A program made the translations under genes and the position numbers. 64,000 nucleotides of DNA, taken from NCBI RefSeq assembly GCF_900107415.1, contig NZ_FNPX01000009.1, positions 62,001 to 126,000 of the forward strand, read 5' to 3'. A model generated the notes under the pieces. It saw only the letters and a list, made by a program, of their open reading frames with translations. It did no database searches and had not been told where the DNA came from. This document shows positions 50,122 through 58,745 of the stretch, in pieces. Every line of letters starts with the position of its first letter. The first letter of the stretch is position 1. The DNA is from Jannaschia faecimaris. Lineage in GTDB: Bacteria > Pseudomonadota > Alphaproteobacteria > Rhodobacterales > Rhodobacteraceae.

Positions 50122-50195
50122 CGCGCATCGGTGGCGTGGCATCGGGGCATCGTCAAGGCTTGGCCCCGCGACCCTTGGGGCTTAGTCTGATCCAT

Positions 50196-51857
50196 ATGCA
50201 TCGCGCACTTCTGATCTTGTTGACGCTTTTCGCCGCCCTCGCCATGGCGGGGGGGGTCTGGTGGACGACACTGGGCACGGCGCTGACCGCGCTTCAGGCC
50301 AAGGGCGGCTCCGACCTGAGCCTGGCTGCGGATCGCCTGCGTTTGGAACTGCAACGCTCCCGCGATCTGGCGGTCCTGCTGGCCGCCGACCCAGGTATTG
50401 CGGCTGCCGTCTCTCAGCCCGGCATTTTCGATTACCCGGCTACGCGATTGCAGGGGTTTGCCGATCGATCAGGTGCGTCGGACGTCTTGTTGCTCAAGGG
50501 GGCCGGCACCGTAATCGGTTCCGCTTCGGGCCGACGGGGGGATCTGTCCGACGCGGTCTGGATGGACCGGGCCCGGCAAGGCGCGTTGGGCGTGGGACCG
50601 ATGCCGCAGGGCCCGGTGTTCGGCGGGCGCGTCTTCGCCCATGCGGCCCCGACCTTCGATGCACAGGGCAAGGTGTCGGGCGCGGTGGCCGTCACGCGTG
50701 ATCTGGCCATCCTCGAGCGGGGCTGGCGGGGCGATCCGCAGGCCATCTACTTTACCGATACCGCGGGCCACGTCGTTGTCTCGAACCGGGAGGAACTCTT
50801 GGGTGGGCCACCGCCGCAGATCCGCACGCCGATCCGGGGGTTGGACATCCGGCGCACGGAATCGGGCCGCTACATCCCCCGCGATGCGCTGCACCTCGAA
50901 CTGCCGCAGCCGACGCTGGGTCTGACCGCCGAGATCCTGCTCGATACCGCTCCTGCGCGGCAGTTGGCGCAGGCGCGGGGGTTGGCGGCGGGGGCCGCGC
51001 TTCTGGTGCTGGGCGGATTGTTGGTGTTCCTTTGGGAACGTCGGCGTGTGCTGGCCCGTGCGAACCAATTGCTGGAGGTGCGCGTCGCCGAAAGGACGGC
51101 CGCCCTAACCGACGAAATTCGCGAACGGCGCGAGGCCGAGGCCGCATTGACGCGTGCTCAGGCCGAGTTGGTGCAGGCCAGCAAGCTGTCGGCTCTGGGC
51201 CAATTGTCCGCGGGCATCAGTCACGAACTGAACCAGCCCCTGATGGCAATCCGAAGCTTTGCGCAAAACGCGGCGACGTTTCTGAACCGGGGCAACACCA
51301 ACGCGGCGGGCGCGAACTTGACCCGGATCAATGACCTGGCGGGTCGCATGGGGCGGATCATTCGGAACCTGTCTGCCTTCGCCCGAAGCGAACCCCAGCC
51401 CGCCGTCGAGACGAACCTGGCCACGGCGATCGAGGGTGCGCTGGAAATCACCGAGTCACGACGCGCCGCTTTGGCCGTCGAGACGGAGGTCGATCTGCCC
51501 GATGCCCCGGTTCTTGCCATGGCCGGAGAGGTGCGGATGGGGCAGGTTCTGGTGAACCTGATCGCCAATGCCGTCGATGCGATGGCCGACAGCGACAAGC
51601 GGCGGCTGACGATCACGCTGACCGACGGTCCGCCCACGATCACGGTGCGCGACACCGGGCCGGGATTGACCGATCCGGAGGCTATCTTCGACCCCTTCTA
51701 TACCACCAAGGAGGTTGGCGCGGGGCTGGGCCTGGGGTTGTCGTTGAGTTATGGGATCGTGCAGGGGTTCGGGGGTGATATCCGTGGGCGCAATACCGGG
51801 CAGGGGGCCGAATTCGTGGTGACACTGCGCCCGGCCGAGGCGGAGGCCGCTGCATGA
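50196..51857 (+). CDS. DctB-type sensor histidine kinase (second pair, beside dctPQM)
   Basis: A 553-residue membrane kinase. TM1 about 3-25, Cache-type periplasmic domain to about 255, TM2 about 265-287 (AAGAALLVLGGLLVFLW), coiled coil, HisKA with SAGISHELNQPLMAIRSF, N-box VNLIANAVDAM, G1 VRDTGPGLTDPEAIFDPFY, G2 GLGLGLSLSYGIV. It should phosphorylate the regulator encoded by the next gene, with which it overlaps by four bases (ATGA). Position before dctPQM suggests it senses the C4-dicarboxylate that DctPQM imports (inference). Confidence 0.9.
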   Translation: MHRALLILLTLFAALAMAGGVWWTTLGTALTALQAKGGSDLSLAADRLRLELQRSRDLAVLLAADPGIAAAVSQPGIFDYPATRLQGFADRSGASDVLLLKGAGTVIGSASGRRGDLSDAVWMDRARQGALGVGPMPQGPVFGGRVFAHAAPTFDAQGKVSGAVAVTRDLAILERGWRGDPQAIYFTDTAGHVVVSNREELLGGPPPQIRTPIRGLDIRRTESGRYIPRDALHLELPQPTLGLTAEILLDTAPARQLAQARGLAAGAALLVLGGLLVFLWERRRVLARANQLLEVRVAERTAALTDEIRERREAEAALTRAQAELVQASKLSALGQLSAGISHELNQPLMAIRSFAQNAATFLNRGNTNAAGANLTRINDLAGRMGRIIRNLSAFARSEPQPAVETNLATAIEGALEITESRRAALAVETEVDLPDAPVLAMAGEVRMGQVLVNLIANAVDAMADSDKRRLTITLTDGPPTITVRDTGPGLTDPEAIFDPFYTTKEVGAGLGLGLSLSYGIVQGFGGDIRGRNTGQGAEFVVTLRPAEAEAAA

Positions 51858-53083
51858 CCGATGTTCTTCTGGTCGAAGATGACCTGAGCGTCCGCGACGC
51901 GCTGATGCAAACCATGGAACTGGCCGATTTGACGGTCACGACCGCGGGCAGTTTCCTCGCGGCGCAACCCCGCCTGACGCGTGATCTGGCGGGCATCGTC
52001 GTCACCGACATTCGTATGCCGGGGCGCGACGGGTTTCACCTTCTGGCACAGGCGCGCGCGGCGGACCCCGACTTGCCAGTCATCCTGCTGACAGGGGAGG
52101 GAGACGTGCCCACGGCGGTTCGCGGCATGTCCGAAGGTGCATTCGCCTTCCTGGAGAAGCCCTGCGACCCCGAAGAACTGGTCGAGACGGTGCGCCGTGC
52201 ACTGGCGCTGCGACACGCCACGCTGGAGGCACGTCGCGAGCGGGGGGCGATGGATGGGGGGGACGCCGCTGCCCGGATGCTGCGCGGGATTTCACCGCAG
52301 AGCCGGGAGATGCGGGATCGGGCGCGGGCTGTCGCACGCGGGACCGGGGCCGTTCTGATACAGGGGGAGCCGGGGACAGGGACGTCCAAGCTGGCCGAAG
52401 TGATCCATTTGTTGTCGCCGCGCGCAACGGGGCCGTTCGTAAAACGCTCCGCCCCCGCGCTGGACGCCGAAAGCCTTGCCGAGGCGATCATGGTGGCCGA
52501 AGGCGGCAGCCTGTTCATCGACCACATCGACGCCCTGCCGTCCGCACTTCAGCATCGCCTGCCCGAGGATGAAGTGCCCGAAAACGGCGGTGTTCGACTG
52601 CTTGCCGCGACGCACCGTGATCCCGCAGTGCTGGTTGAGGCGCTTGACCCGGATCTTTTCTATCGGCTGGAGGGCTTGCAAGTGCATATCCCGCCCTTGC
52701 GCGACAGACCGGGGGACATCCCCGTCCTGTTTCAGCACTACCTCAACCTGGCTTGCGAACAGGCCGACCTACCGGTTCCCGATGTCGCACCCGATGTCCA
52801 GGCGCGCCTCATGGCGCGGGATTGGCCGGGCAATGCGCGCGGTTTGATGAACCACGCTATGCGTTTTGCAATGGGACTGCCCGACGGGGAGATGACCGGG
52901 ACGCCGCGCGCCGGGCTGGCTGACCGTATGCGCGCAGTCGAACGGTCCATCTTGATCGAAACGCTGACCCGGCACCGCGGGCAGGCGACATTGGCGGCGC
53001 AGGATCTCGATCTGCCGCGAAAGACCTTTTACGACAAACTGACCCGCCATGGCCTCAAGCCAGAGGACTACCGCCCCGAGTGA
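51854..53083 (+). CDS. DctD-type response regulator with degenerate ATPase (second pair)
   Basis: A 409-residue regulator. Receiver 1-120 with VLLVEDD and Asp52 (VVTDIRMPGRDG). The AAA+ domain is degraded: Walker A reads GEPGTGTS (171-178), with Thr177 in place of the catalytic Lys; no GAFTGA loop is present; the domain is shortened before GGSLFIDHIDALP, where Walker B is Asp-His instead of Asp-Glu. DLFYRLEGLQVHIPPLRDR and NARGLMNHAMRF survive. The C-terminal Fis-type helix-turn-helix is intact (QATLAAQDLDLPRKTFYDKL). It probably cannot hydrolyse ATP and acts as a plain DNA-binding regulator of dctPQM. It is coupled to the kinase gene. Confidence 0.92.
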   Translation: MTDVLLVEDDLSVRDALMQTMELADLTVTTAGSFLAAQPRLTRDLAGIVVTDIRMPGRDGFHLLAQARAADPDLPVILLTGEGDVPTAVRGMSEGAFAFLEKPCDPEELVETVRRALALRHATLEARRERGAMDGGDAAARMLRGISPQSREMRDRARAVARGTGAVLIQGEPGTGTSKLAEVIHLLSPRATGPFVKRSAPALDAESLAEAIMVAEGGSLFIDHIDALPSALQHRLPEDEVPENGGVRLLAATHRDPAVLVEALDPDLFYRLEGLQVHIPPLRDRPGDIPVLFQHYLNLACEQADLPVPDVAPDVQARLMARDWPGNARGLMNHAMRFAMGLPDGEMTGTPRAGLADRMRAVERSILIETLTRHRGQATLAAQDLDLPRKTFYDKLTRHGLKPEDYRPE

Positions 53084-53094
53084 TGCGACACTCT

Positions 53095-53113
53095 TTGTGC
53101 GAAAATCCACACA
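53095..53113. promoter_or_regulatory. Probable DctD-type operator 1 upstream of dctP
   Basis: TTGTGCGAAAATCCACACA, an imperfect palindrome (GTGCG-N6-CACAC). It resembles the DctD operators of rhizobia as I remember them. It lies just after the regulator stop codon and 34 bases before a second copy. Confidence 0.7.
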
Positions 53114-53129
53114 GATAGCGGTATCGGGG

Positions 53130-53147
53130 TGTGCGAAACCCCGCACG
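53130..53147. promoter_or_regulatory. Probable DctD-type operator 2 upstream of dctP
   Basis: TGTGCGAAACCCCGCACG, containing the perfect palindrome GTGCG-AAACCC-CGCAC at 53131-53146. Same half-sites and orientation as operator 1. I see no sigma-54 -24/-12 promoter (GG-N10-GC) between it and the dctP start. Confidence 0.75.
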
Positions 53148-53294
53148 TTGCTGCGGCGCGACATGAGCATCATGATTTAAGGCACTGATAATAAATCCAT
53201 ATGTTAGTTGTAGGAATTCCGCTTTACCGCGAATTTGGTCCTGATAGCGTCCTGCCCAAGCGTCATCGATCCGACGCCACAAAGGGAGAGAATC

Positions 53295-54290
53295 ATGAAA
53301 TTTCTGACAACCGCCGCCACTGCTATGGCCCTCACCGTGACCGCGCAGGCCGCTTTTGCCAGCTGCGAAGATGGTGAGATCGTCGTCAAGTTCGCTCACG
53401 TCACCAACACCGACCGCCACCCCAAGGGCATCGCCGCGTCGCTGTTCCAAGAGCGAGTGAACGAAGAGATGAACGGCACGATGTGTGTCGAGGTCTTCCC
53501 GAACTCGACGCTCTACAACGATGATCAGGTTCTTGAGGCGATGCTGCAGGGCGACGTCCAGATGGCCGCGCCGTCGCTGTCCAAGTTCGAGCCGTTCACC
53601 AAGGTCTTCCAGGTGTTCGACCTGCCGTTCCTGTTCCCGAACATAGAAGCCGTGGACGCATTCCAGCAGGGCCCGACCGGGCAGGAAATGCTGGACTCCA
53701 TGCAGCGTCGTGGCCTGCAGGGTCTGTCATTCTGGCACAACGGCCTCAAGCAGATGTCGGCCAATGTACCGCTGATCCTGCCCACCGACGCCGCCGGTCT
53801 CAAATTCCGCGTGCAGCCGTCGGACGTGATCGTCGCGCAGATGGAAGCCATCGACGTCTCGCCACAGCCGATGGCTTTCTCGGAAGTCTACGGTGCCCTG
53901 CAGCAGGGCGTGGTCGACGGACAGGAGAACACCTGGTCGAACGTCTTCGGTCAGAAGTTTTTCGAGGTGCAGGACGGCACCACCGAGACGAACCACGGTG
54001 TGCTCGACTATCTGGTCGTTACTTCGGTCGATTTCCTGGACAGCCTTGATCCGGCCGTTCGCGACCAGATGATGACCATCCTGACGGAAGTCACGGATGA
54101 GCGGAACGCGGCCGTGGGCCAGGTCGACGCCGAAGCGCGTCAGGCCGTTCTGGACAACGGTGGCGTCATCCGCGAACTGACCGACGAACAGCGTCAGGCC
54201 TGGGTCGATGCGATGCGGCCCGTCTGGGCGCAGTTCGCCGACGGCATTGGCCAAGACGTGATCGACGCCGCGATGGCCGCCGGATCGTGA
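53295..54290 (+). CDS. dctP: TRAP transporter solute-binding protein DctP
   Basis: A 331-residue periplasmic binding protein. Signal peptide 1-22 (KFLTTAATAMALTVTAQAAFA). Family features: IVVKFAHVTNTDRHPKG, ASLFQERVNEEMNGTMCVEVFPNS, KFRVQPSDVIVAQMEAI with the Arg that binds the substrate carboxylate, MAFSEVYGALQQGVVDGQENTWSNV (seen as short parts). It captures C4-dicarboxylates (succinate, malate, fumarate) for DctQM, judging by the regulators. AAGGGAGAG precedes the ATG. Tandem operators lie 150-200 bases upstream and a strong hairpin follows the gene. Confidence 0.95.
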   Translation: MKFLTTAATAMALTVTAQAAFASCEDGEIVVKFAHVTNTDRHPKGIAASLFQERVNEEMNGTMCVEVFPNSTLYNDDQVLEAMLQGDVQMAAPSLSKFEPFTKVFQVFDLPFLFPNIEAVDAFQQGPTGQEMLDSMQRRGLQGLSFWHNGLKQMSANVPLILPTDAAGLKFRVQPSDVIVAQMEAIDVSPQPMAFSEVYGALQQGVVDGQENTWSNVFGQKFFEVQDGTTETNHGVLDYLVVTSVDFLDSLDPAVRDQMMTILTEVTDERNAAVGQVDAEARQAVLDNGGVIRELTDEQRQAWVDAMRPVWAQFADGIGQDVIDAAMAAGS

Positions 54291-54313
54291 TCCGCACTCG
54301 AAAATGACGAACT

Positions 54314-54344
54314 GCCGGGCCGCGTCACGCGGCCCGGCGCTTTT
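54314..54344 (+). terminator. Strong hairpin between dctP and dctQ (attenuator or mRNA stabiliser)
   Basis: Perfect 11-base stem GCCGGGCCGCG/CGCGGCCCGGC with loop TCA, then GCTTTTC. It lies 24 bases after the dctP stop. The T run is short, so partial readthrough is likely, giving more DctP than DctQM. Confidence 0.75.
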
Positions 54345-54361
54345 CAGGGGGAGGGGAGATC

Positions 54362-55141
54362 ATGGCTACGCGCTATGAACCACAGGGCCGTCTGGCCCGC
54401 GCCGTCCATACGTTCGAGGAAACGGCCATCGCCGTTTTGTTGGGTCTGATGACCTTGCTGACCTTTGTGAACGTGGTGCTGCGCTATGTTTTCAACCAGT
54501 CCGTGATCTGGTCGCTTGAAGTTATCCTGATCCTCTTCGCCTGGCTGGTGATCTTCGGCGTCAGCTATGCCTTCAAGATCACCGCGCACCTGGGCGTCGA
54601 TGCTGTTACCAACCTTTTGCCGTCCAAGGCCAAGCGCATCTGCGCCCTGCTGGCGGGGGCGGTCACCATTGTGTACGCGTTCCTGCTGCTCAAGGGGTCA
54701 TGGGATTACTGGGCACCCTATGCGGCGCTGAATCGGACGTCGGGCACGTGGTTCCCGACAGGGTTCGAGAATACGCGCGATCAGGCGTGGTATGTCACCG
54801 ATCAAGTGCCGCCACTGCGCTGGCTGTTCGGCTGGCTGGAGCCGCTGATCAACCAGGGCGAGGAATACGAAAAACTTCCCCGCGTCATCCCGTATATCAT
54901 CCTGCCCATCGGATCGGCCCTGATACTGTTCCGGGTGATACAGTCGGTCATCGCTATCGCGCGCGGCGACCGGGAGAGCCTGATCGTCAGTCACGAGGCC
55001 GAGGAAGACGTGGCCCAAGCCGCAAAGACCTTGGAATCGGGCGCCGTGGAACCGGCTGTGCCTCCGCGCCGCAAACCCCTTGTCGAGACGGGGGCCTATG
55101 AGACGGTCGCGCCCGTCATAGACTCCAATCGGAAGGTCTGA
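54362..55141 (+). CDS. dctQ: TRAP transporter small membrane subunit DctQ
   Basis: A 259-residue four-helix subunit: helices about 21-45 (AIAVLLGLMTLLTFVNVVLRY), 50-75 (SLEVILILFAWLVIFGVSYA), 90-112 and 182-205. The R-Y-V-F-N and H-L-G-V-D motifs are typical. It is longer than most DctQ (about 160-230) because of a polar loop at about 115-180 and a 50-residue cytoplasmic C-tail. It forms the membrane channel with DctM, whose gene starts three bases later. Confidence 0.92.
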   Translation: MATRYEPQGRLARAVHTFEETAIAVLLGLMTLLTFVNVVLRYVFNQSVIWSLEVILILFAWLVIFGVSYAFKITAHLGVDAVTNLLPSKAKRICALLAGAVTIVYAFLLLKGSWDYWAPYAALNRTSGTWFPTGFENTRDQAWYVTDQVPPLRWLFGWLEPLINQGEEYEKLPRVIPYIILPIGSALILFRVIQSVIAIARGDRESLIVSHEAEEDVAQAAKTLESGAVEPAVPPRRKPLVETGAYETVAPVIDSNRKV

Positions 55142-55144
55142 ACC

Positions 55145-56581
55145 ATGGAAGTCGTCCTTCTTTTCGTGATGATCATCGGTCTGCTGTTGCTGGGTGTACC
55201 GATCGCTGTCTCTCTGGGCTTCAGCTCGATTTTCTTCTTGCTGACCTTCTCGGACACATCGCTGGCGAGCATCGCGCAGTCGTTTTACCAGGCGATGGCC
55301 GGGCACTACACTCTGCTGGCAATTCCGTTCTTCATCCTTGCATCCAGTTTCATGTCCACCGGCGGTGTGGCGCGGCGGATCATCCGCTTCTCCATCGCAT
55401 GCGTGGGGCACTTCCGCGGTGGTCTCGCCATCGCAGGCGTGTTCGCCTGCATGATGTTTGCCGCGCTCTCGGGCTCCTCGCCCGCGACCGTGGTCGCCAT
55501 CGGCACCATCGTCATCGCGGCGATGAAGGAAGCGGGCTACACCAAGGAATTCGCTGCCGGCGTGATCTGCAACGCGGGCACGCTGGGCATTCTGATCCCG
55601 CCGTCCATCGTGATGGTGGTCTATGCGTCGGCCACAGACGTGTCGGTGGGGCGGATGTTCCTTGCGGGCGTCATTCCCGGCCTGCTGGCGGGCTTGATGC
55701 TGATGGTCACGATCTATGTGATCGCCGTGAAGAAAAACATGCCAAAGGGCGATTTCGTCGGCTGGGGCGAGGTGGGGGCGTCGTTCCGCGAAGCCTTCTG
55801 GGGGCTGATGCTGATCGCGATCATCATGATCGGGATCTATGGCATTCCGGGCGTCACCGGGGCGATCTTCACGCCGACCGAAGCCGCTGCCGTTGCCTCG
55901 GTCTACGCCTTCGTGGTTGCGATGTTCGTCTATCGCGATATCGGCCCGCTGGCGGCCAAGCGGGCGCAGTCGGTCGGCGCGGCCGTCGTGGATGGTCACC
56001 TGATCGAGGGCTCGCCCAAGTCGCTGCTCAACCACCCGCAGGCATTGCTGACGGCGTTTTTCCATCCTGACACACGCAACACCCTGCTGGACGCGGCCAA
56101 ACTGACGATTACGCTGATGTTCATCATCGCGAACGCACTGATCCTGAAGCATGTGCTGACGGATGAGCAGATCCCCCAATCCATCGCCAACGCGATGCTG
56201 GGGGCAGGGTTGGGCCCGATTACCTTCCTGATCGTGGTGAACGTGATCCTGCTGATCGGTGGTCAGTTCATGGAGCCTTCGGGCCTTCTGGTCATCGTGG
56301 CCCCGCTGGTGTTCCCGATCGCGATCGAGTTGGGAATCGACCCGATCCATTTGGGCATCATCATGGTGGTGAACATGGAAATCGGGATGATCACGCCGCC
56401 TGTGGGTCTGAACTTGTTCGTGACCTCGGGCGTGGCGGGAATGTCGATGATGAACGTTGTCCGCGCGGCACTGCCGTTCCTGGCCGTGCTTTTCGTCTTC
56501 CTGATCATGGTGACCTACATCCCCGCGATCTCGACCTGGTTGCCGAATTCGGTGATGGGGCCTGAGCTCGTGATTAAATAG
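55145..56581 (+). CDS. dctM: TRAP transporter large permease subunit DctM
   Basis: A 478-residue permease of about 12 TM helices that imports substrate with Na+ or H+. Signature blocks: ALSGSSPATVVAIGTIVI, FAAGVICNAGTLGILIPPSIVMVVYA, GAIFTPTEAAAVASVYAFVVA, GMITPPVGLNLFVTSGVAG. Usual length is 425-440; the extra 40-50 residues lie in a polar loop (about 270-320) after the Glu-Ala-Ala-Ala helix. It ends the operon, followed by two hairpins. Confidence 0.95.
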   Translation: MEVVLLFVMIIGLLLLGVPIAVSLGFSSIFFLLTFSDTSLASIAQSFYQAMAGHYTLLAIPFFILASSFMSTGGVARRIIRFSIACVGHFRGGLAIAGVFACMMFAALSGSSPATVVAIGTIVIAAMKEAGYTKEFAAGVICNAGTLGILIPPSIVMVVYASATDVSVGRMFLAGVIPGLLAGLMLMVTIYVIAVKKNMPKGDFVGWGEVGASFREAFWGLMLIAIIMIGIYGIPGVTGAIFTPTEAAAVASVYAFVVAMFVYRDIGPLAAKRAQSVGAAVVDGHLIEGSPKSLLNHPQALLTAFFHPDTRNTLLDAAKLTITLMFIIANALILKHVLTDEQIPQSIANAMLGAGLGPITFLIVVNVILLIGGQFMEPSGLLVIVAPLVFPIAIELGIDPIHLGIIMVVNMEIGMITPPVGLNLFVTSGVAGMSMMNVVRAALPFLAVLFVFLIMVTYIPAISTWLPNSVMGPELVIK

Positions 56582-56593
56582 CGAGTGCAGAAA

Positions 56594-56655
56594 GGTGGGT
56601 ATCTCGATGCCCACCCGACGATGTTGGTGAAAGGCGGGGCTCAGCTCCGCCTTTT
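56594..56655 (+). terminator. Two hairpins ending the dctPQM operon
   Basis: First: nine-base stem GGTGGGTAT/ATGCCCACC (one G-T pair), tetraloop CTCG, at 56594-56615, without a T run. Second: eight-base stem GGCGGGGC/GCTCCGCC (one G-T pair), loop TCA, then TTTT, at 56633-56655. The second is the likely terminator; it also sits next to the end of the convergent tpiA. Confidence 0.75.
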
Positions 56656-56660
56656 GCGTT

Positions 56661-57371
56661 TCAGGAGGCGGCCAGCGCCGTGATGATCGGCGCGAAATCA
56701 GCGGCCTTGAGACTGGCACCGCCAACGAGGCCGCCGTTCACGTTTTCAAGCGCGAACAATTCCGCCGCGTTACCAGCCTTCACCGATCCACCATACAGCA
56801 GCGACATCTCCGGCCCGACCTGTGCCCGCAGGGCGTCGTGGACTTCCGCGACCTGATCGGGGCTGGCGACCTTTCCGGTGCCGATGGCCCAGACTGGTTC
56901 ATAGGCGATGACCGTGTTTTCGGCCGTCGCCCCATTTGGCAGGGAGCCGTTGAGTTGAGCGGTCAAAACGGCCAGCGTCTCGCCGGCTTCCCGCTGCGCC
57001 AAGGTCTCGCCGATGCACAGGATCGCGACCAGACCGGCGGACCAGGCAGCCTCGGTCTGGGCGCAAACGTCCGCATCGCTCTCGCCGTGGTCGGCGCGGC
57101 GTTCGGAGTGGCCGGTAATGCAATAGGTCGCCCCGGCGTCAGCCAGCATGGGGGCGGATATGTCGCCCGTGTGCGTGCCCGAGGCGTTCGGATGGCAATA
57201 CTGCCCGCCCAGGGCCAGGCCCTCGGTACCCATCTGTGACAGCAATGTTGCGGGTGGGCACAACACGACTGCACAGTCGCCCGCAGGTGTTGCCGCGATG
57301 GCCATCGCGTCGGGCAGGCTTGCGCGCGTCCCGTTCATTTTCCAGTTTCCGGCGGCGATTTTCTTCGGCAT
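56661..57371 (-). CDS. tpiA: Triosephosphate isomerase
   Basis: A 236-residue TIM barrel interconverting dihydroxyacetone phosphate and glyceraldehyde 3-phosphate. AAGNWKMNG holds the catalytic Lys, ITGHSERR the His, IAYEPVWAIGTGKVAS the Glu and the mobile loop, LYGGSVKAGNAAE the phosphate site, and GGLVGGASLKAADF the end. Slightly shorter than the usual 250 because of trimmed loops. GGAGGG lies before the ATG. It is convergent with dctM. Confidence 0.97.
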   Translation of the reverse strand: MPKKIAAGNWKMNGTRASLPDAMAIAATPAGDCAVVLCPPATLLSQMGTEGLALGGQYCHPNASGTHTGDISAPMLADAGATYCITGHSERRADHGESDADVCAQTEAAWSAGLVAILCIGETLAQREAGETLAVLTAQLNGSLPNGATAENTVIAYEPVWAIGTGKVASPDQVAEVHDALRAQVGPEMSLLYGGSVKAGNAAELFALENVNGGLVGGASLKAADFAPIITALAAS

Positions 57372-57407
57372 GTCGGCCCTCCATTGATTGGAAGGCTGAT
57401 AGCGCGA

Positions 57408-57773
57408 TCAGGTCGGGGTGCCTAGAGTCTCGTCGAACTTGATCGACTCACCACAGCCGCAGGCGTCGACAACGTTCGGATTCCGAAACTTGAAGCCCGA
57501 CTCCAGAAGCGTGGTCTCGTAGTCGATTTCCGTACCGAACAGGAACATCTGCGCCATTGGGGCGATCAAAACGCGCACGCCGTCCACCTCGACCACTTCG
57601 TCGTGTTTCTCGGCTTCGGCGACGTAGTCCATGGTGTACTCCATGCCCGCACAGCCGCCTTTCTTGACGCCAACGCGCAAACCGACCGCGTTTTGCTTGG
57701 CCATCAGCTTTGCAATCTGCTTGGCGGCAGCGGGCGTCACGGTGACGGGGGATTGTCCGGGGATGGCAAACAT
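57408..57773 (-). CDS. HesB/IscA-type iron-sulfur carrier
   Basis: A 121-residue A-type Fe-S carrier. The three cluster Cys are present: GVKKGGCAGMEYTM and the C-terminal ACGCGESIKF. N-terminal VTVTPAAAKQIAKLMAKQ is typical, and the ErpA/SufA/IscA choice cannot be made from sequence alone. It delivers [2Fe-2S] or [4Fe-4S] clusters to target proteins. The start at 57773 follows AAGGAG. A SufT-like gene is 3 kb away but not in the same unit; tpiA follows on the same strand after 36 bases. Confidence 0.92.
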   Translation of the reverse strand: MFAIPGQSPVTVTPAAAKQIAKLMAKQNAVGLRVGVKKGGCAGMEYTMDYVAEAEKHDEVVEVDGVRVLIAPMAQMFLFGTEIDYETTLLESGFKFRNPNVVDACGCGESIKFDETLGTPT

Positions 57774-57819
57774 TGGCGTACTCCTTAGCCACACAAGATA
57801 TGCGCCATTGCGGCATGTC

Positions 57820-58659
57820 TCAAGGGGGCGTTATCGGCAACCGGTCGGTCAGGTAAGCGGCCAGTGATTCCAGAGCCGTACGGATCGCCGGCGTATGCCG
57901 CGCCTCGTGGTGACAGACCAGCCATTCTTCATGCGTCAGCGCGCCAATCGGATCGGACTTGCGGGCCAAGTCCGTGCCGTCGCCGACGAAACAAGGCAAG
58001 ACGATCCGCCCTACGCCCGCCAGCGCCAACGCCAGGCCCAGCCGCGGGTCATTTACCGTGGTCACGATGTCGGTGCCGTGATTTTGGGCCACCCAGCGGG
58101 CCGAAGGTGTGCGCACCGCTTCGCTGCTGGCCCCGATCCACTCTTGCACGCCATCCCGACCGTAGACTGCAAAGTGCACGGTCGCCGTACGCCGCCCGGC
58201 CAACCACGGTTGTTCGGGGCGGCGGTTGCGGATGCCGATATCGATCTCGCGACGGGCGATGTCCATGTCCTGATCGCAGTGTACGAACTCAGGGACCCAG
58301 GGCGCGTCAGGGGACCAGAACCGAACAATGTCTGTGGCCAAGGTCTGCGCCGTCCAGGTGCCCGCCGATATGCGCACCCGGGTCGGCCCGTGACCGCTGG
58401 CCTGCCACTGCGCAACTTCGGTGGCCGCCGCCTCCATCTGTCGGGCATGGAGTTGCAGCGCGGCCCCGTCCTCGGTCATCGCATAGCTTTGCCCGCCGTG
58501 CCGGAAAAGACGTCGGCCCATCCGGGCCTCCAGCGCGGTCATTCGTCGCGAAAGAGTGGCCGTCGACGTGCCGATTTCGCCCGCCGCACCCGCCAGAGTG
58601 CCGTGCCGCGCGACGGCCGCAAACAGCGCCAAGTCGTTCCAGCGGATCGGATCTTGCAT
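57820..58659 (-). CDS. LysR family transcriptional regulator
   Basis: A 279-residue LysR-type regulator. N-terminal winged helix: LALFAAVARHGTLAGAAGEI, TSTATLSRRMTALEARMGRRLF, a clear LTTR pattern, followed by a periplasmic-binding-protein-like effector domain from about 90. The ligand is unknown. The start at 58659 matches the family N-terminus. It is divergent from the 56-residue membrane protein gene, 86 bases away, a possible target. Confidence 0.9.
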   Translation of the reverse strand: MQDPIRWNDLALFAAVARHGTLAGAAGEIGTSTATLSRRMTALEARMGRRLFRHGGQSYAMTEDGAALQLHARQMEAAATEVAQWQASGHGPTRVRISAGTWTAQTLATDIVRFWSPDAPWVPEFVHCDQDMDIARREIDIGIRNRRPEQPWLAGRRTATVHFAVYGRDGVQEWIGASSEAVRTPSARWVAQNHGTDIVTTVNDPRLGLALALAGVGRIVLPCFVGDGTDLARKSDPIGALTHEEWLVCHHEARHTPAIRTALESLAAYLTDRLPITPP

Positions 58660-58745
58660 GGCTGAAAGGCTAGTTGCGGACCCGGCGGGCTGCAACGGCG
58701 GGGCGTGGGCCGCATCTTGGAAGCACAGACGCACAGGAGAAAGCC

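Noticed and set aside
53148-53294. Sigma-54 promoter upstream of dctP
   Set aside because: No GG-N10-GC element of the TGGCAC-N5-TTGC type; the nearest string (AAGGCACTGATAAT) lacks the -12 half.
54698-56725. 675-codon minus-strand open frame opposite dctQ and dctM
   Set aside because: Extremely His/Arg/Asp-rich translation typical of the complement of membrane-protein codons; dctQM are certain.
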